Shown here piece by piece: positions 35,634 through 46,026 of a stretch of 64,000 nt of DNA. This DNA is from CAXQZM01 sp965229645 (GTDB lineage: Bacteria; Pseudomonadota; Alphaproteobacteria; UBA7985): assembly GCA_965229645.1 (NCBI GenBank), contig OZ245893.1:1240001-1304000 (forward strand), written 5' to 3'. The translations under genes and the position numbers were made by a program. The notes below the pieces were generated by a model. The model worked only from the letters and a program-made list of their open reading frames with translations. It was not told where the DNA came from and did no database searches. Numbering within the stretch: the stretch's first letter is position 1; the number at the start of each line of letters is the position of its first letter.

Positions 35634-36659
35634 ATGCCCGCCCTGATGCCCTTCGAGTCGATCCCCGTCGCGCCGTCGCCTGTTGATCCTTATGCGCGCG
35701 CGCCCAAGTCGGGGGAGTTTCAGCGGTTGCGCCGTCGTTTGACCCGCCAGGTCGAGGCGACGTTGCACCAGTTTTCCATGCTCGATCCTGGCGATCACAT
35801 CATGGTCTGCTGCTCGGGCGGCAAGGATTCCTACACCTTGTTGACCATTTTGCAGGATCTCGCGCGGCGCAAACCTTTTGACTTTCGTGTGACGGCCTTC
35901 AACCTCGATCAAGCCCAGCCTGGGTTTCCCCAGGACACGCTGCCCGCCTACTTCGCGGAGGTCGGCGTCGCGCATCTGTGCCACCGCGAGGACACCTACA
36001 CCGTAGTCAAGGCAAAAACCGCGCCTGGCAAAACCACCTGCGCCTTGTGTTCGCGTCTGCGCCGGGGCATCATTTATTCGAAGGCCGCCGAAATCGGCGC
36101 GACCAAAATTGCCCTGGGCCATCATCGCGACGATGCGGTCGAGACACTATTGCTCAATATGTTTTTTGGCGCGCGGCTCAAGGCCATGCCGCCCAAGCTC
36201 TCGGCCTTGTCGGGCCAGCACGCTTTGATCCGGCCGCTCTATGCGTGCGCGGAAGCCGACATCGCGCGCTTTGCCCGCGCCATGGCCTACCCGATCATCC
36301 CTTGTAATCTGTGCGGGACGCAACCCAATTTGCAGCGCCAGGCCTTCAAGACCCTGCTGAGCGAGTTCGAGAAAACCTATCCTGGGCGTCGGCAAGCCAT
36401 CTTTAAGGCCCTGAGCCACGTCGTCCCGAGCCATCTGGCCGATCAGGACCTGTTTGACTTCGCAACTATGGCACCATGCGCATCGACCAAGTCCGCGCCC
36501 GCCATCGAACAGCCCGACCTGGGTGACGCTCTGGCGCGGGTCGCCGCGGAGCCGAAGGGCTTCATGGCGCTATTGGAACCGCACGACGCCGATCTAGACC
36601 CGCCCGCCCTGGCACCTGCGTCGTCGCCCTGGGCAGGGTCGATGGCGGCGACCGCTTAG
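35634..36659 (+). CDS. ttcA: tRNA 2-thiocytidine biosynthesis protein TtcA
   Basis: 341 residues from the ATG at 35634. PP-loop ATPase motif SGGKDSYTLL (about 61-70), then CALC (about 136-139) and CNLCG (about 224-228), the cysteines that hold the Fe-S cluster in TtcA. It thiolates C32 of certain tRNAs in the cytoplasm. The C-terminal tail of about 60 residues is longer than in E. coli and ends in a proline/alanine-rich stretch. The next gene starts 4 bp later. Confidence 0.93.
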   Translation: MPALMPFESIPVAPSPVDPYARAPKSGEFQRLRRRLTRQVEATLHQFSMLDPGDHIMVCCSGGKDSYTLLTILQDLARRKPFDFRVTAFNLDQAQPGFPQDTLPAYFAEVGVAHLCHREDTYTVVKAKTAPGKTTCALCSRLRRGIIYSKAAEIGATKIALGHHRDDAVETLLLNMFFGARLKAMPPKLSALSGQHALIRPLYACAEADIARFARAMAYPIIPCNLCGTQPNLQRQAFKTLLSEFEKTYPGRRQAIFKALSHVVPSHLADQDLFDFATMAPCASTKSAPAIEQPDLGDALARVAAEPKGFMALLEPHDADLDPPALAPASSPWAGSMAATA

Positions 36660-36663
36660 CCCT

Positions 36664-39600
36664 ATGCGTCGCAGCCGCTCCCCTGTTGTTCGCGCCGCCG
36701 CTGCTGGGCTCCTGGCCTTTGCCTTCGGCGCGCGCGCGGGCGCGCAGGCGGACCCGCCCGCGACCGACTTGCTCCAGTTCGAGACCCAGCAGATCGTCGC
36801 GCGCGAGTCCGACGAGTCCCTAACGCTGCAAATTCGCCCAAATCAGGACCTGGTCGATCCCCTCATCGTTGGGGTTGTGGTCGAGCCCTTGGACGGTGGC
36901 CGTGCCGACGCGCTTGTGCCTGCGCAAGCCCGACTCCGTATCGACCCAGGCCAAAGCCTGGTCGAACTGTCGCTGCTCCTCACCGACAATCAGACCGAGA
37001 CGGGGCCCCGATCCTACGCCGTCCGTCTATTCCCCTTGGCAATCGGGCAGAATAAGGGCCTGGTCGCCTCCGCCCCCGCGCTGATCCGACTGCTCGATGA
37101 CGAAAACTTTGTGCCCGCGCGCTTGGAAGACCTGCAAGTGGCCGAAGACGCCCGCCGCACCGAGTTGGTGCTGCAGCTCGACCGCCCTGCCGAGCGGCGG
37201 ACCCTAGCGCGGATCGCGCTGGTGTCGGGGACCGCCCTGGAAGCGGTTGATTTTGAGGCTGTTGAAACAGAGGTTTGGCTGCGGCCGGGGGACCGCGAGG
37301 TTAAAGTTCCGATCCAAATCGTCCGCGATGACCTGTTCGAGGCTGACGAGCATTTTTTCGCCCGCGTTATCGACAGCAACGGCCTGCGGTTCGTGGACTC
37401 GGAAGCCAAAGTGACGCTGATCAATGATGATCGCCCGCCGCGTCTGCGGTTGAGCGCGGACGCGGTGACCGAAGGCGCCTTGGAAGGGGCCGTGAGTTTC
37501 ACCCTAGACCGTCCTGCTGGCGTCGAAACCCGCATCGACTATGCCTTTAGCAGCAATACGGCGATGGCGGATCGGGACTTTATCGCCGCCAGCGGCACGC
37601 TGGCGTTTCCTGCGGGCGTCACCCAACGAGACCTGATCTACACGCTGGTTGACGATGGACGTGATGAGCGGGATGAGACCTTCGTCCTGCGCATTGCCGA
37701 CCCTGTGGGCCTGACCCTCGATAGCACGAGCGTCACAATCGATCTGCTCGACGACGATCCGACCCCGTTCGCCGTTCTGGGCCAAACGGACCTGCGCGAA
37801 GGGGAAGAGACTCAGCTTGTGTTCCGCTTAAGCCAAGCTTCCGACCTGCCCATATCGTTCCGCCTGCGTTTGGTGTCAGGAACGGCGACGATTCCCGACG
37901 ACTTGGAACAGATCGACGCGCTTGTCACCTTCGCCCCTGGTCAAATTTACAGTGAACCCCTTACCTTAAGCCCCATTGTTGATGAAGTTTATGAAGAAAA
38001 CGAACAGGTTAGTCTCACCCTGTTTGACGCCCGCAACGTCAGCTTGCCGAGCCTGAGCCCCACACTCAACATCGCCGACAATCAGCGCGAACCCAGCCTG
38101 ACCTTAGCCTCGATCACCTCGCGCGAGGGCGGCAGCGACAATGCGCTGGTCTTTGGGCTATCGCGCCCGTCCGCTGGCAACGCCAGCTTTACCTTGCAAA
38201 CCCAATCGGGCCTCGCGCGCGCAGGCGAAGATTTCGCCGCCCTCAACCAAGTCTATTCCTTTCCCGCAGGGACGACCGAACTCGCCATTCCCCTGACGCT
38301 GATCGACAATCGGCTCAACGAATCTCCCGAGACGTTTCGGGCGCTTGTGTCCAATCCCGTCGGCTTGACCATGACCCAGAGCATCTACGAAATTGAGATC
38401 GAAGACGACGATCCCGTTCCCAGTTTGGACATTCGCAGCGATGGGGACGTGTCGGAGGCCGATGGCCAGGGTTTGGCGTTTGAATTTGTCCTCAGCGCGC
38501 CCTCGGGCCGCGAGATCCGCTTCAACACCCTGGTCGCCTCCGCCAGCGCCAACGGCCACGTTGAGGACGATATAGAGGCCTACAGCCCGACCGTCACGAT
38601 CCCGCCAGGGGCGGCGCGCACGCGCCTGGTGCTGCGCCCCAAAGCGGACTTTTTGTTTGAAGATACGGAACAGTTTTCCCTGTCCCTGACCGATGGCAGC
38701 GGCGTTCGCTTGCCAACGCAGCCCTTTGTATTCGCAGTCCTGGACGACGACGTGCCGCCCGTCGCGGAGTTGATGGTGCCAGAGTTCGCCGAGGGCGATG
38801 CGGCGGATACGGTCGCCGTCCTGCAACTGTCGAAACCCGCGGGCAAGGATACGCCGTTTCGCATTGGCGTGTTTGAAGGCAGCGCGCGCGAAAACCAAGA
38901 CTACGACGTCGGCGCGCGCGACCTTATGATCGCTGCGGGCACCAGTTGGACCGCCCTGCCCGTGCGTGCGATAGACGATGCGATCTATGAGCGCGACGAA
39001 ACCTTTGAAATCGCCCTAATCGACATTGAGGGCGCGAGCGTGGAGGCCCCCCGCAAGCAAGTCCGCCTCAGCGACAATGACCCCAAACCCACGGTACGCC
39101 TAAGCCGCAGTGCCTTGCGCGAGCAGGGCACGGATCAGGGCTTGATCGAGTTCCAGCTATCGAGCCCTGCGGGCCAGCCTGTTGTTTTGGATTTACGGAC
39201 GCAAGCAGGAACGGCAACCCTGGGGCAGGACTATCTGACCCCTGGCGGCAGCGTCGAATTCGCCGCAGGGCAAACGCGCCAAACCTTTGACCTGAAGGTC
39301 GTCAACGATGCGATCTACGAAGGCCCCCAATCCCTGACCCTTCGCCTGGAGGGTGTGAGCGGCGCGGACCTGAACGACCCCAGCGCGCGCGAGGGCGACC
39401 AGGACGCGCCGTTTTGGACGCTCACGATCGCCGACGATGATCCCGCCCCACAAGTCCGCGCCACCACGACCCTCGCCGTTGAAACCGCCCTTCGACCCGC
39501 TGGGGAAATCGTGTTTGACCTGGATCGACCTGCCGAGGTGCCCGTGCAGTTTGACTATGCCCTCGCGGCGGACGCCGCCGCGGCAAGGGACATAGAATTG

Positions 39601-42600
39601 CCGCCTGGAACGCTCAAGTTTGACCCAGGCCAGGCCCGCCAGGCCCTGCCCTTACGCCTGATCGACGATGAGGTGAACGAACCTGAAGAAACCTTCGACC
39701 TGGTCCTCACCAACCCCTCGCACGTTCGCTTACCGAAACAGCCTGTGCAGATTCTGGTCTTGGACGATGATCCCCTGCCGCTCGTCTCCCTTACGGGCGG
39801 ACGAGCAGTGGAAACTGCGGAAGGCGGCGGCGCCAGTGCCGTGCCCTTTCTGGTCACCCTGGACGCACCGTCCGATCAACCCATTCGCGTCACCGTCGCG
39901 ACTCAGGCCCATGGAGTGGGCGCCAACCCAGCGCTGTTCGGCGTCGATTTGCTGGACTTTGAGGCCGAGCTGAGGTTCGAGCCTGGGCAAACCGAGCGCG
40001 CCGTCGCCGTTCCCCTGCTGGGCGATGCCCTGCACGAGCATCCCGAAACTTTTATCTTGAGCCTTGTCTCGGCGGACTTGGCCAGGATCCAAACGGGCCA
40101 GGCCTTGGGCCTGATCGAAGACCAGGATCCCCTACCTGTCTGGAGCGCCGAGGCCCTGCGGGTGCAAGAATCGCAAACCCAAGGGGCGTCGGTCACTTTG
40201 CGCCTCGACCAGCCGAGCGGCAAAGACGCTTACGTTGACTATCGCCTGACGGCGCAAACGGCGCTAAGCGATATCGACTTTGAACCCCTCCACGGCACGG
40301 CCTTCATCGCTGCAGGGCAAACCGAAACCCAAGTCAACATTTTCTTGATCGATGACGATTTGGACGAGGCCGACGAGACCTTCCACCTCATCCTAAGCAA
40401 CCCGACGCACTCGGCCTTGGGCGCGGCAACGGCGGTCATCACGCTCACGGACGATGATGCGGGGCCCTTGCTCACCTACCAGGCTGAGACCTTTGTCGAA
40501 GGGGGCGAGCCAGGACAGAACAGGGTGTTCTTTACCCTTTCAGAACCCTCAGCCCATCCCCTGGAACTGCGGTGGCGCACCGCGCCAGGGTCAGCGCTCG
40601 CCGATCAAGACTTCGTGCCCGAGATGGGCCAGCTTACCTTCCAACCTGGGCAGTTGCAGGCCAGCCTCGACCTCAAGGTCATCGACGATGACCGCGACGA
40701 GCCGCTGCAGCAGTTTTCCCTGGCCTTGACCTCGGAGGATCTGCGCCTCGACACCCCGTCCATTCGTCTCGACATTCAGGACAACGATCCCGCACCCGAC
40801 CTGATTATGGCCGAAACCTGGGTTGAGGAGATCAGAGCGGAGGGCAGCCTGAGGCTTCGCCTAGCGGAAGCGTCCGAACGGGACTTGTCGGGCCGCTTCG
40901 TCGTCACCTCCTTGTCCGCGCTGGCAGGGGACGATTTTGACTTCCCCGCGCAGACCTTCACCTTCCCTGCGGGGCAAACAAACCTGCTGTTCTCCATCGA
41001 CATTCTTGATGATTCTGCCGATGAAATTGACGAACGCTTCCGCCTCCGTGCCGCCCTGGATGTGACCGACCCAGGGGCAGAGGCCGTTGCCACCGTCTAT
41101 ATTCAAGACAACGATCCCGTGCCCGCGCTGGAAGTGGCCGACATCCGCGTGGCCGAAGACGCCGAGGCGGCGCTGGTTCCCGTTCGGCTGTCTGCCCCCT
41201 CGGGCAAACCCATTTCCCTGACCTACGGCCCCGTTGCGGGCAGCGCCCAGGGCGATCAGGACTATGTCGCGGGCACCTTCACCCACGTCTTGCCCGCGGG
41301 CGCAACGCAGGGCTTGCTGGCCTTGCCGCTGATCAACGACACGGCCGATGAAGTCGATGAAAACTTTCAATTGGTCGTCCAATCGACCACCCACAGCACC
41401 GTCGCCGTCGCGGCGGCGCACATTACCATCGAGGATGATGATCCGCCCGTGTTCGCGCGCCTCACAAGCGGCACAACCTCAGAATCGGGGCAATTGCAGT
41501 TGCTCGCCGAATTGGCCGAACCCTCGGGCCACACGGTCGAATTGATGGTGGAAACCGTATCGGGGGCCGCAGTCGCGGGCCAGGACTATGTCTCCTTGTC
41601 CAAAACCCTGATCATTGAGCCAGGGGACCAGGCCGCAGAATTTTACATCGATCCCATCGACGATGGCTTCATTGAACAGGATGAGCACTTTGGCGTGCGC
41701 ATTGCCAAGGCGCGGAACGCTGAATTCGACCCCGCACCCGTGCTCGTCACCATAGAAGACAACGATACCCCGAGCAGTCTTTCCATTCATGCCCTGAACA
41801 TGGTCGAGGGCGGAACGGGCGAGTTTGTCTTTACCTTGAGCGCGGTCAGCGAAGAGATTGAGGTGGTCGAGTACATCCTGATCGACGGCACCGCGCAGCG
41901 CGACATCGACTATGCCCTGGCCCCTGGATCCTTGATTTTTCAACCTGGGGAACTGCAAAAGACGCTGTTTGTTCCCGTGCGCGCCGACCGCACCGATGAA
42001 TTTGACGAGACGTTCAGCCTGTCGATCATCGCCAGTACGATCCCCTATGACACGGACGAAATTTTGGTCTCAATCGAAGATCAGGACCCGATCCCAGAAC
42101 TGCAAGTCAGCATTCCCGACGTGTCAGAAGGCGATGGCGCTTTGCCCGTTCAACTCAACCTCTCCTCATTGAGCGAGAAGACCGTGTTGGCAACGGTGCG
42201 CGTTGACCTGCCCGACCCCGTCTATTCTCCCTCCTTTGCCGCCCAGGACCTGAAATTTGAGTTGGCGGCAGGGGAGCAGACCCAGACGCTCACCTTGTCG
42301 ATTGAAGACGACGTGTTTGATGAAGTCGATGAATCCCTCACCTTCACCCTCATCGACATCGACCACGCCGAAGCGCCGCAAATCGCGTTTCAAACCACCA
42401 TCTTCGACGACGATTCCGCCAGCACACTGGAGTTCGTCGATTTTGACCTGACCGAGGCCGAGCCGGGTGAGATTCTGCTGCCGCTGCAACTGGACAAACC
42501 TTCGGGCAAGCCGATCCTGTTTTCCTATGCATTTGAAAACGGCACCGCCGTCGCGGGAATCGACTGGCGGGGAACGGGCCAGCAAATCCAGATCGACCCT

Positions 42601-45600
42601 GGGCAAAGCCAAATTGGCCTGCCCTTCACCCTGCTGGACGATTCCCTGTACGAAGGCGACGAAACCTTTAATTTGCAGCTATCGCGCTTTACCCATGTCT
42701 CGGCACCGTCCCAACGCAAGACCTACATCATCGGGGAAAACGAACCCGAACCCAGCCTGATCATTGGGGATTTTAGCCTGACCGAAGGCGACGAAACGCC
42801 TTTGCAAGTGGACCTGAACACGCCCGCCGCCGTCCCCCTAGATCTTACCATACGCATCGAAGATGGCACCGCCAGCCGCGCCGAAGACCTTGGCGCCTAT
42901 ACCTCCGACATCACATTTGGCCCTGGGTTGCTCAGCCAGCAAATCATCCTCACCGCCATCGATGACGCCTTCGATGAACCAACCGAACACATGCAATTGA
43001 GGCTTTTCAGCGACATCATTCAAGTCCCAGAGGAGCCGGTTCGACTGACGATCCTCGACAATGACCCGCTACCAACGTTGCAAGTTGCGCCGCTACAGGT
43101 GGTGGAGGGGGAAGAAGCTGCCCTCACCTTCACCCTCTCAGAACCCTCCAACAAACCCATCGCGATCTCCCTCGCGCCAGCGGCGGACAGCGCGCGCGGG
43201 CACGAAGATTTTGAATTTGCGGCCCAAACCATCGACTTTGTGCCTGGCATGGTGGAGGCAATCGTGCCCGTCCGCATTTTGGAAGATGCCTTGAATGAGC
43301 ATCGGGAATCCTGGCGGGTCGAGATACGAAATCCCCAGAATGTCGATGTGCCCCGCACCGACATCCTGGTCGAAATCCTCGACAATGATCCCCTGCCGAC
43401 GCTGTCGTTTCAGGACTTGATCTTGCACGAAGACGCCACGGCAAAGGCGCGCACCCTCGACATTCGGCTCGACCGCCCCTCGGGTCGCCCCATCGAGGTA
43501 CAGCTCTCAACGCTCGATGCCACCGCCCACGGCGGGGAAGATTTTGAACCGCTCGCCCTAAATCTAAGGTTTGAGGAAGGCCAGACGCAGCGGCAGGTTG
43601 TGTTGGGCCTGATCGACGACGCCCTGTTTGAGACCACCGAAACCCTGATACTAGCCTTGGGCGGGGCCGACTACGCCAACGTCGCAACGCCCGAAGCCCT
43701 GGTATCCATTTTCGACAACGACGCACGGCCTGAGCTGCGATACGAAGACTTGACGGTGGCCGAAACCAATATCGATCAGGCGCTTCGCATTCCCCTGCGT
43801 CTCGACGCCCCTGCGGGCCGCGCCGTTACGGTCGAATTCGCCGCGACGGGAACGGGCGCACCCCTGCCCGATGTGCGCTTTGACGACTTGCAAGTCACCT
43901 TCGCCCCTGGCCAGCAACTGGCCTATTTGGACGGCACCATCCTTGCGGATTTGCGCGACGAGCCCGAGCAGATCGTGCGTCTAACACCTTTGCCCAGCGA
44001 CGATCTCGTCAGCCCTGCCGCGCCGCTGTTGCTAACCCTGTTGGACGATGACCCCGCTCCCCGCCTCCATATCGAGACCGACCCAATCGGTGAAGGTCAG
44101 GCAACCAGGGCGCAAGCCCGCCTCGTCCTCTCCGCCCCCAGTGAATACCGCGTCGGTGCGCGGGTCCGCAGTTCTGAGGGTTCGGCGGTCACGTCCAGCG
44201 ACTTCCTGCCCGTAGATCAAACCATCAGCTTCGCCCCTGGGCAGATCGAGGCGGCGGTTCCGCTTGCCATCGTCGCCGACAATATTTTTGAATTGACAGA
44301 ATCCTTTGACCTGCACGTGTCGGATCTGGAAAACGCCACCTCCACCCTCAATCAGGCCCGCGTCCTCATCGTCGATGACGAACCCTTGCCGAACATTGGG
44401 GTTTCTGCAAATCCCGTGGCCGAAGGCGAGCAAGGCGTGGTGACCTTTGACCTGGATCGGGTCTCGAGCCTGCCCATCACCCTCGCTTACAACCTACAGA
44501 GTGCCTCCGCGCTGATCGGGGACGATTTTGCGCCGCTCGCCGGTACTTTGACCTTTGCCCCTGGGGAACTGCGCAAGGCCATCCAGGTGCGTGCCCTGCC
44601 CGATCAAGTTTTAGAGCCCACGGAGGAGATTTTACTGATTTTGAGCGATCTGTCCCGCGCCGCCGCGCCGCGCATGACCATTCCGATCGACCTTTTGGAT
44701 CAAAACGAGATCCCGCAAATTTTGATCGACCCACAAACGAACGCCTCCAGCGAAGCCGACGCCCTGGTGACGCTGGACTTTAGCCTTTCGCATCCCTCGG
44801 CCCTCGCCATGGACATAGCTTACGAAACCCTCGACGGAACCGCGGTGGCAGGGCTGGACTTTGTCGCCACCTCGGGCCTTATCAGCCTCGCGCCTGGGCA
44901 ATCGCGCGGCCAGGTGCAGGTTCGCGTGCTGGACGATCAAATTTATGAGGGACCAGAAACCTTCGACTTGGCCTTAGCTATGGTTGATGAACCCGCCAGC
45001 GTTCAACGGTTGAGCGCCCGCATCGACGATGATGATCCCCCGCCGACGCTGCTGATCGACCCGCCGCTCTTTACCGAAACCGCCGGGGTGACGGTGTTCG
45101 ACGTACAGCTGAGCCATGCGGCGGCCCAGCCCCTGTCGGTCAGGGTGAGCAGCGTCGATGCCACCGCGACAGCAGGACAAGACTTTGAAGCCGTCGCCCA
45201 AACTCTGTTGTTTGCGGCGGGACAAACCCGTGGGCAGGTCTCGCTCAAGCTGCTGAACGATACGACTTACGAGGCTGAAGAAACGTTCCAACTGACCTTT
45301 GACAGTGCCGAGGCGCCAATTCCTGCAGTCAACCTTGATGTCACCTTGCTCGACGACGACCCTGCGCCCATGGTGCGCTTTGACAATTTGGTCGTCCCCG
45401 AAAACGGCCGCGAGCCGACGGCTTTCATCATCAATGTCGATACGCCAACTGCGCTCCCGATCCGCCTGTCCTACAACACGGTCTTCGACGGCCATGCGAG
45501 TGAGGACGACATGCTACCGATCCGCGGAACCTTGGTGATCCGCCCTGGGCAACAGCGCGCGGTGCTGCCGCTCGACATCGTCCGCGATAGCATCCTAGAG

Positions 45601-45714
45601 GGCTCCGAAACGCTCTCGCTGGTCTTCGATCAAATCGAAAACGCCCGCCTCGCCCGCCCCAAGGCCCTCATCCGCCTCGTCGACGCCACGCCTCTGGATC
45701 AGGGAACGCGGTAA
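36664..45714 (+). CDS. Giant secreted Calx-beta repeat protein
   Basis: 3016 residues. Arginine-rich N-terminus and hydrophobic stretch (AAAGLLAFAFGARAGAQA) make a signal peptide. The remainder is about 27 tandem domains of roughly 105-110 residues, each with the Calx-beta signature: E/DG...F.L..PSG, GTA..G.DF, F..GQT, DD...E..E.F.L, and a closing DDDP or DNDP that binds Ca2+. No C-terminal membrane anchor, LPXTG or RTX tail is visible. An adhesin or envelope-surface role is likely. It starts 4 bp after ttcA, probably only for shared transcription. No frameshift in 9 kb. Confidence 0.88.
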   Translation: MRRSRSPVVRAAAAGLLAFAFGARAGAQADPPATDLLQFETQQIVARESDESLTLQIRPNQDLVDPLIVGVVVEPLDGGRADALVPAQARLRIDPGQSLVELSLLLTDNQTETGPRSYAVRLFPLAIGQNKGLVASAPALIRLLDDENFVPARLEDLQVAEDARRTELVLQLDRPAERRTLARIALVSGTALEAVDFEAVETEVWLRPGDREVKVPIQIVRDDLFEADEHFFARVIDSNGLRFVDSEAKVTLINDDRPPRLRLSADAVTEGALEGAVSFTLDRPAGVETRIDYAFSSNTAMADRDFIAASGTLAFPAGVTQRDLIYTLVDDGRDERDETFVLRIADPVGLTLDSTSVTIDLLDDDPTPFAVLGQTDLREGEETQLVFRLSQASDLPISFRLRLVSGTATIPDDLEQIDALVTFAPGQIYSEPLTLSPIVDEVYEENEQVSLTLFDARNVSLPSLSPTLNIADNQREPSLTLASITSREGGSDNALVFGLSRPSAGNASFTLQTQSGLARAGEDFAALNQVYSFPAGTTELAIPLTLIDNRLNESPETFRALVSNPVGLTMTQSIYEIEIEDDDPVPSLDIRSDGDVSEADGQGLAFEFVLSAPSGREIRFNTLVASASANGHVEDDIEAYSPTVTIPPGAARTRLVLRPKADFLFEDTEQFSLSLTDGSGVRLPTQPFVFAVLDDDVPPVAELMVPEFAEGDAADTVAVLQLSKPAGKDTPFRIGVFEGSARENQDYDVGARDLMIAAGTSWTALPVRAIDDAIYERDETFEIALIDIEGASVEAPRKQVRLSDNDPKPTVRLSRSALREQGTDQGLIEFQLSSPAGQPVVLDLRTQAGTATLGQDYLTPGGSVEFAAGQTRQTFDLKVVNDAIYEGPQSLTLRLEGVSGADLNDPSAREGDQDAPFWTLTIADDDPAPQVRATTTLAVETALRPAGEIVFDLDRPAEVPVQFDYALAADAAAARDIELPPGTLKFDPGQARQALPLRLIDDEVNEPEETFDLVLTNPSHVRLPKQPVQILVLDDDPLPLVSLTGGRAVETAEGGGASAVPFLVTLDAPSDQPIRVTVATQAHGVGANPALFGVDLLDFEAELRFEPGQTERAVAVPLLGDALHEHPETFILSLVSADLARIQTGQALGLIEDQDPLPVWSAEALRVQESQTQGASVTLRLDQPSGKDAYVDYRLTAQTALSDIDFEPLHGTAFIAAGQTETQVNIFLIDDDLDEADETFHLILSNPTHSALGAATAVITLTDDDAGPLLTYQAETFVEGGEPGQNRVFFTLSEPSAHPLELRWRTAPGSALADQDFVPEMGQLTFQPGQLQASLDLKVIDDDRDEPLQQFSLALTSEDLRLDTPSIRLDIQDNDPAPDLIMAETWVEEIRAEGSLRLRLAEASERDLSGRFVVTSLSALAGDDFDFPAQTFTFPAGQTNLLFSIDILDDSADEIDERFRLRAALDVTDPGAEAVATVYIQDNDPVPALEVADIRVAEDAEAALVPVRLSAPSGKPISLTYGPVAGSAQGDQDYVAGTFTHVLPAGATQGLLALPLINDTADEVDENFQLVVQSTTHSTVAVAAAHITIEDDDPPVFARLTSGTTSESGQLQLLAELAEPSGHTVELMVETVSGAAVAGQDYVSLSKTLIIEPGDQAAEFYIDPIDDGFIEQDEHFGVRIAKARNAEFDPAPVLVTIEDNDTPSSLSIHALNMVEGGTGEFVFTLSAVSEEIEVVEYILIDGTAQRDIDYALAPGSLIFQPGELQKTLFVPVRADRTDEFDETFSLSIIASTIPYDTDEILVSIEDQDPIPELQVSIPDVSEGDGALPVQLNLSSLSEKTVLATVRVDLPDPVYSPSFAAQDLKFELAAGEQTQTLTLSIEDDVFDEVDESLTFTLIDIDHAEAPQIAFQTTIFDDDSASTLEFVDFDLTEAEPGEILLPLQLDKPSGKPILFSYAFENGTAVAGIDWRGTGQQIQIDPGQSQIGLPFTLLDDSLYEGDETFNLQLSRFTHVSAPSQRKTYIIGENEPEPSLIIGDFSLTEGDETPLQVDLNTPAAVPLDLTIRIEDGTASRAEDLGAYTSDITFGPGLLSQQIILTAIDDAFDEPTEHMQLRLFSDIIQVPEEPVRLTILDNDPLPTLQVAPLQVVEGEEAALTFTLSEPSNKPIAISLAPAADSARGHEDFEFAAQTIDFVPGMVEAIVPVRILEDALNEHRESWRVEIRNPQNVDVPRTDILVEILDNDPLPTLSFQDLILHEDATAKARTLDIRLDRPSGRPIEVQLSTLDATAHGGEDFEPLALNLRFEEGQTQRQVVLGLIDDALFETTETLILALGGADYANVATPEALVSIFDNDARPELRYEDLTVAETNIDQALRIPLRLDAPAGRAVTVEFAATGTGAPLPDVRFDDLQVTFAPGQQLAYLDGTILADLRDEPEQIVRLTPLPSDDLVSPAAPLLLTLLDDDPAPRLHIETDPIGEGQATRAQARLVLSAPSEYRVGARVRSSEGSAVTSSDFLPVDQTISFAPGQIEAAVPLAIVADNIFELTESFDLHVSDLENATSTLNQARVLIVDDEPLPNIGVSANPVAEGEQGVVTFDLDRVSSLPITLAYNLQSASALIGDDFAPLAGTLTFAPGELRKAIQVRALPDQVLEPTEEILLILSDLSRAAAPRMTIPIDLLDQNEIPQILIDPQTNASSEADALVTLDFSLSHPSALAMDIAYETLDGTAVAGLDFVATSGLISLAPGQSRGQVQVRVLDDQIYEGPETFDLALAMVDEPASVQRLSARIDDDDPPPTLLIDPPLFTETAGVTVFDVQLSHAAAQPLSVRVSSVDATATAGQDFEAVAQTLLFAAGQTRGQVSLKLLNDTTYEAEETFQLTFDSAEAPIPAVNLDVTLLDDDPAPMVRFDNLVVPENGREPTAFIINVDTPTALPIRLSYNTVFDGHASEDDMLPIRGTLVIRPGQQRAVLPLDIVRDSILEGSETLSLVFDQIENARLARPKALIRLVDATPLDQGTR

Positions 45715-45773
45715 TTAAGATCAAGGTCATTCAAGCGCCGCGCTGGCGACTCTCCCGCTTGGCGGCCAGTCCT

Positions 45774-46023
45774 TATACCAACGGCGAAAAAAGTTGACAC
45801 TTTTTTGGCCGTTTTGTGTCTCACGGCAGAAACGCTTCGCGTTTCGGCGTTTTTGGGTTGCGGTCTCTACTCGCTCGCTATGCTCGCTCAGCCCGACCGC
45901 AGGACGGGGCCTTCGCTTATACCCCGAGGCGCTTTCTTAGCTTATCTCGGGGCCGCTACGGGGGCCGCAGTCGCGGCCCTTATACCAGCGATCATTAGAG
46001 TCATTCTCATTCGCCGCTGGTAT
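45774..46023 (+). repeat. MITE-like element, family 1 long form, copy d
   Basis: TATACCAACGGCGAAAAAAG to TCGCCGCTGGTAT. Nearly the same as copy c at 35241, including the long-form block, and the better preserved of the two. It lies between converging genes and ends 3 bp from the methyltransferase stop codon. Confidence 0.88.
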
Positions 46024-46026
46024 TGT

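Noticed and set aside
43130..43726. Open frames of 150-250 codons antisense to the Calx-beta gene (also 38158-38898, 40861-41421)
   Set aside because: High GC at third positions of a 9-kb gene creates long antisense frames; their translations are low-complexity Arg/Gly/Ala sequences.
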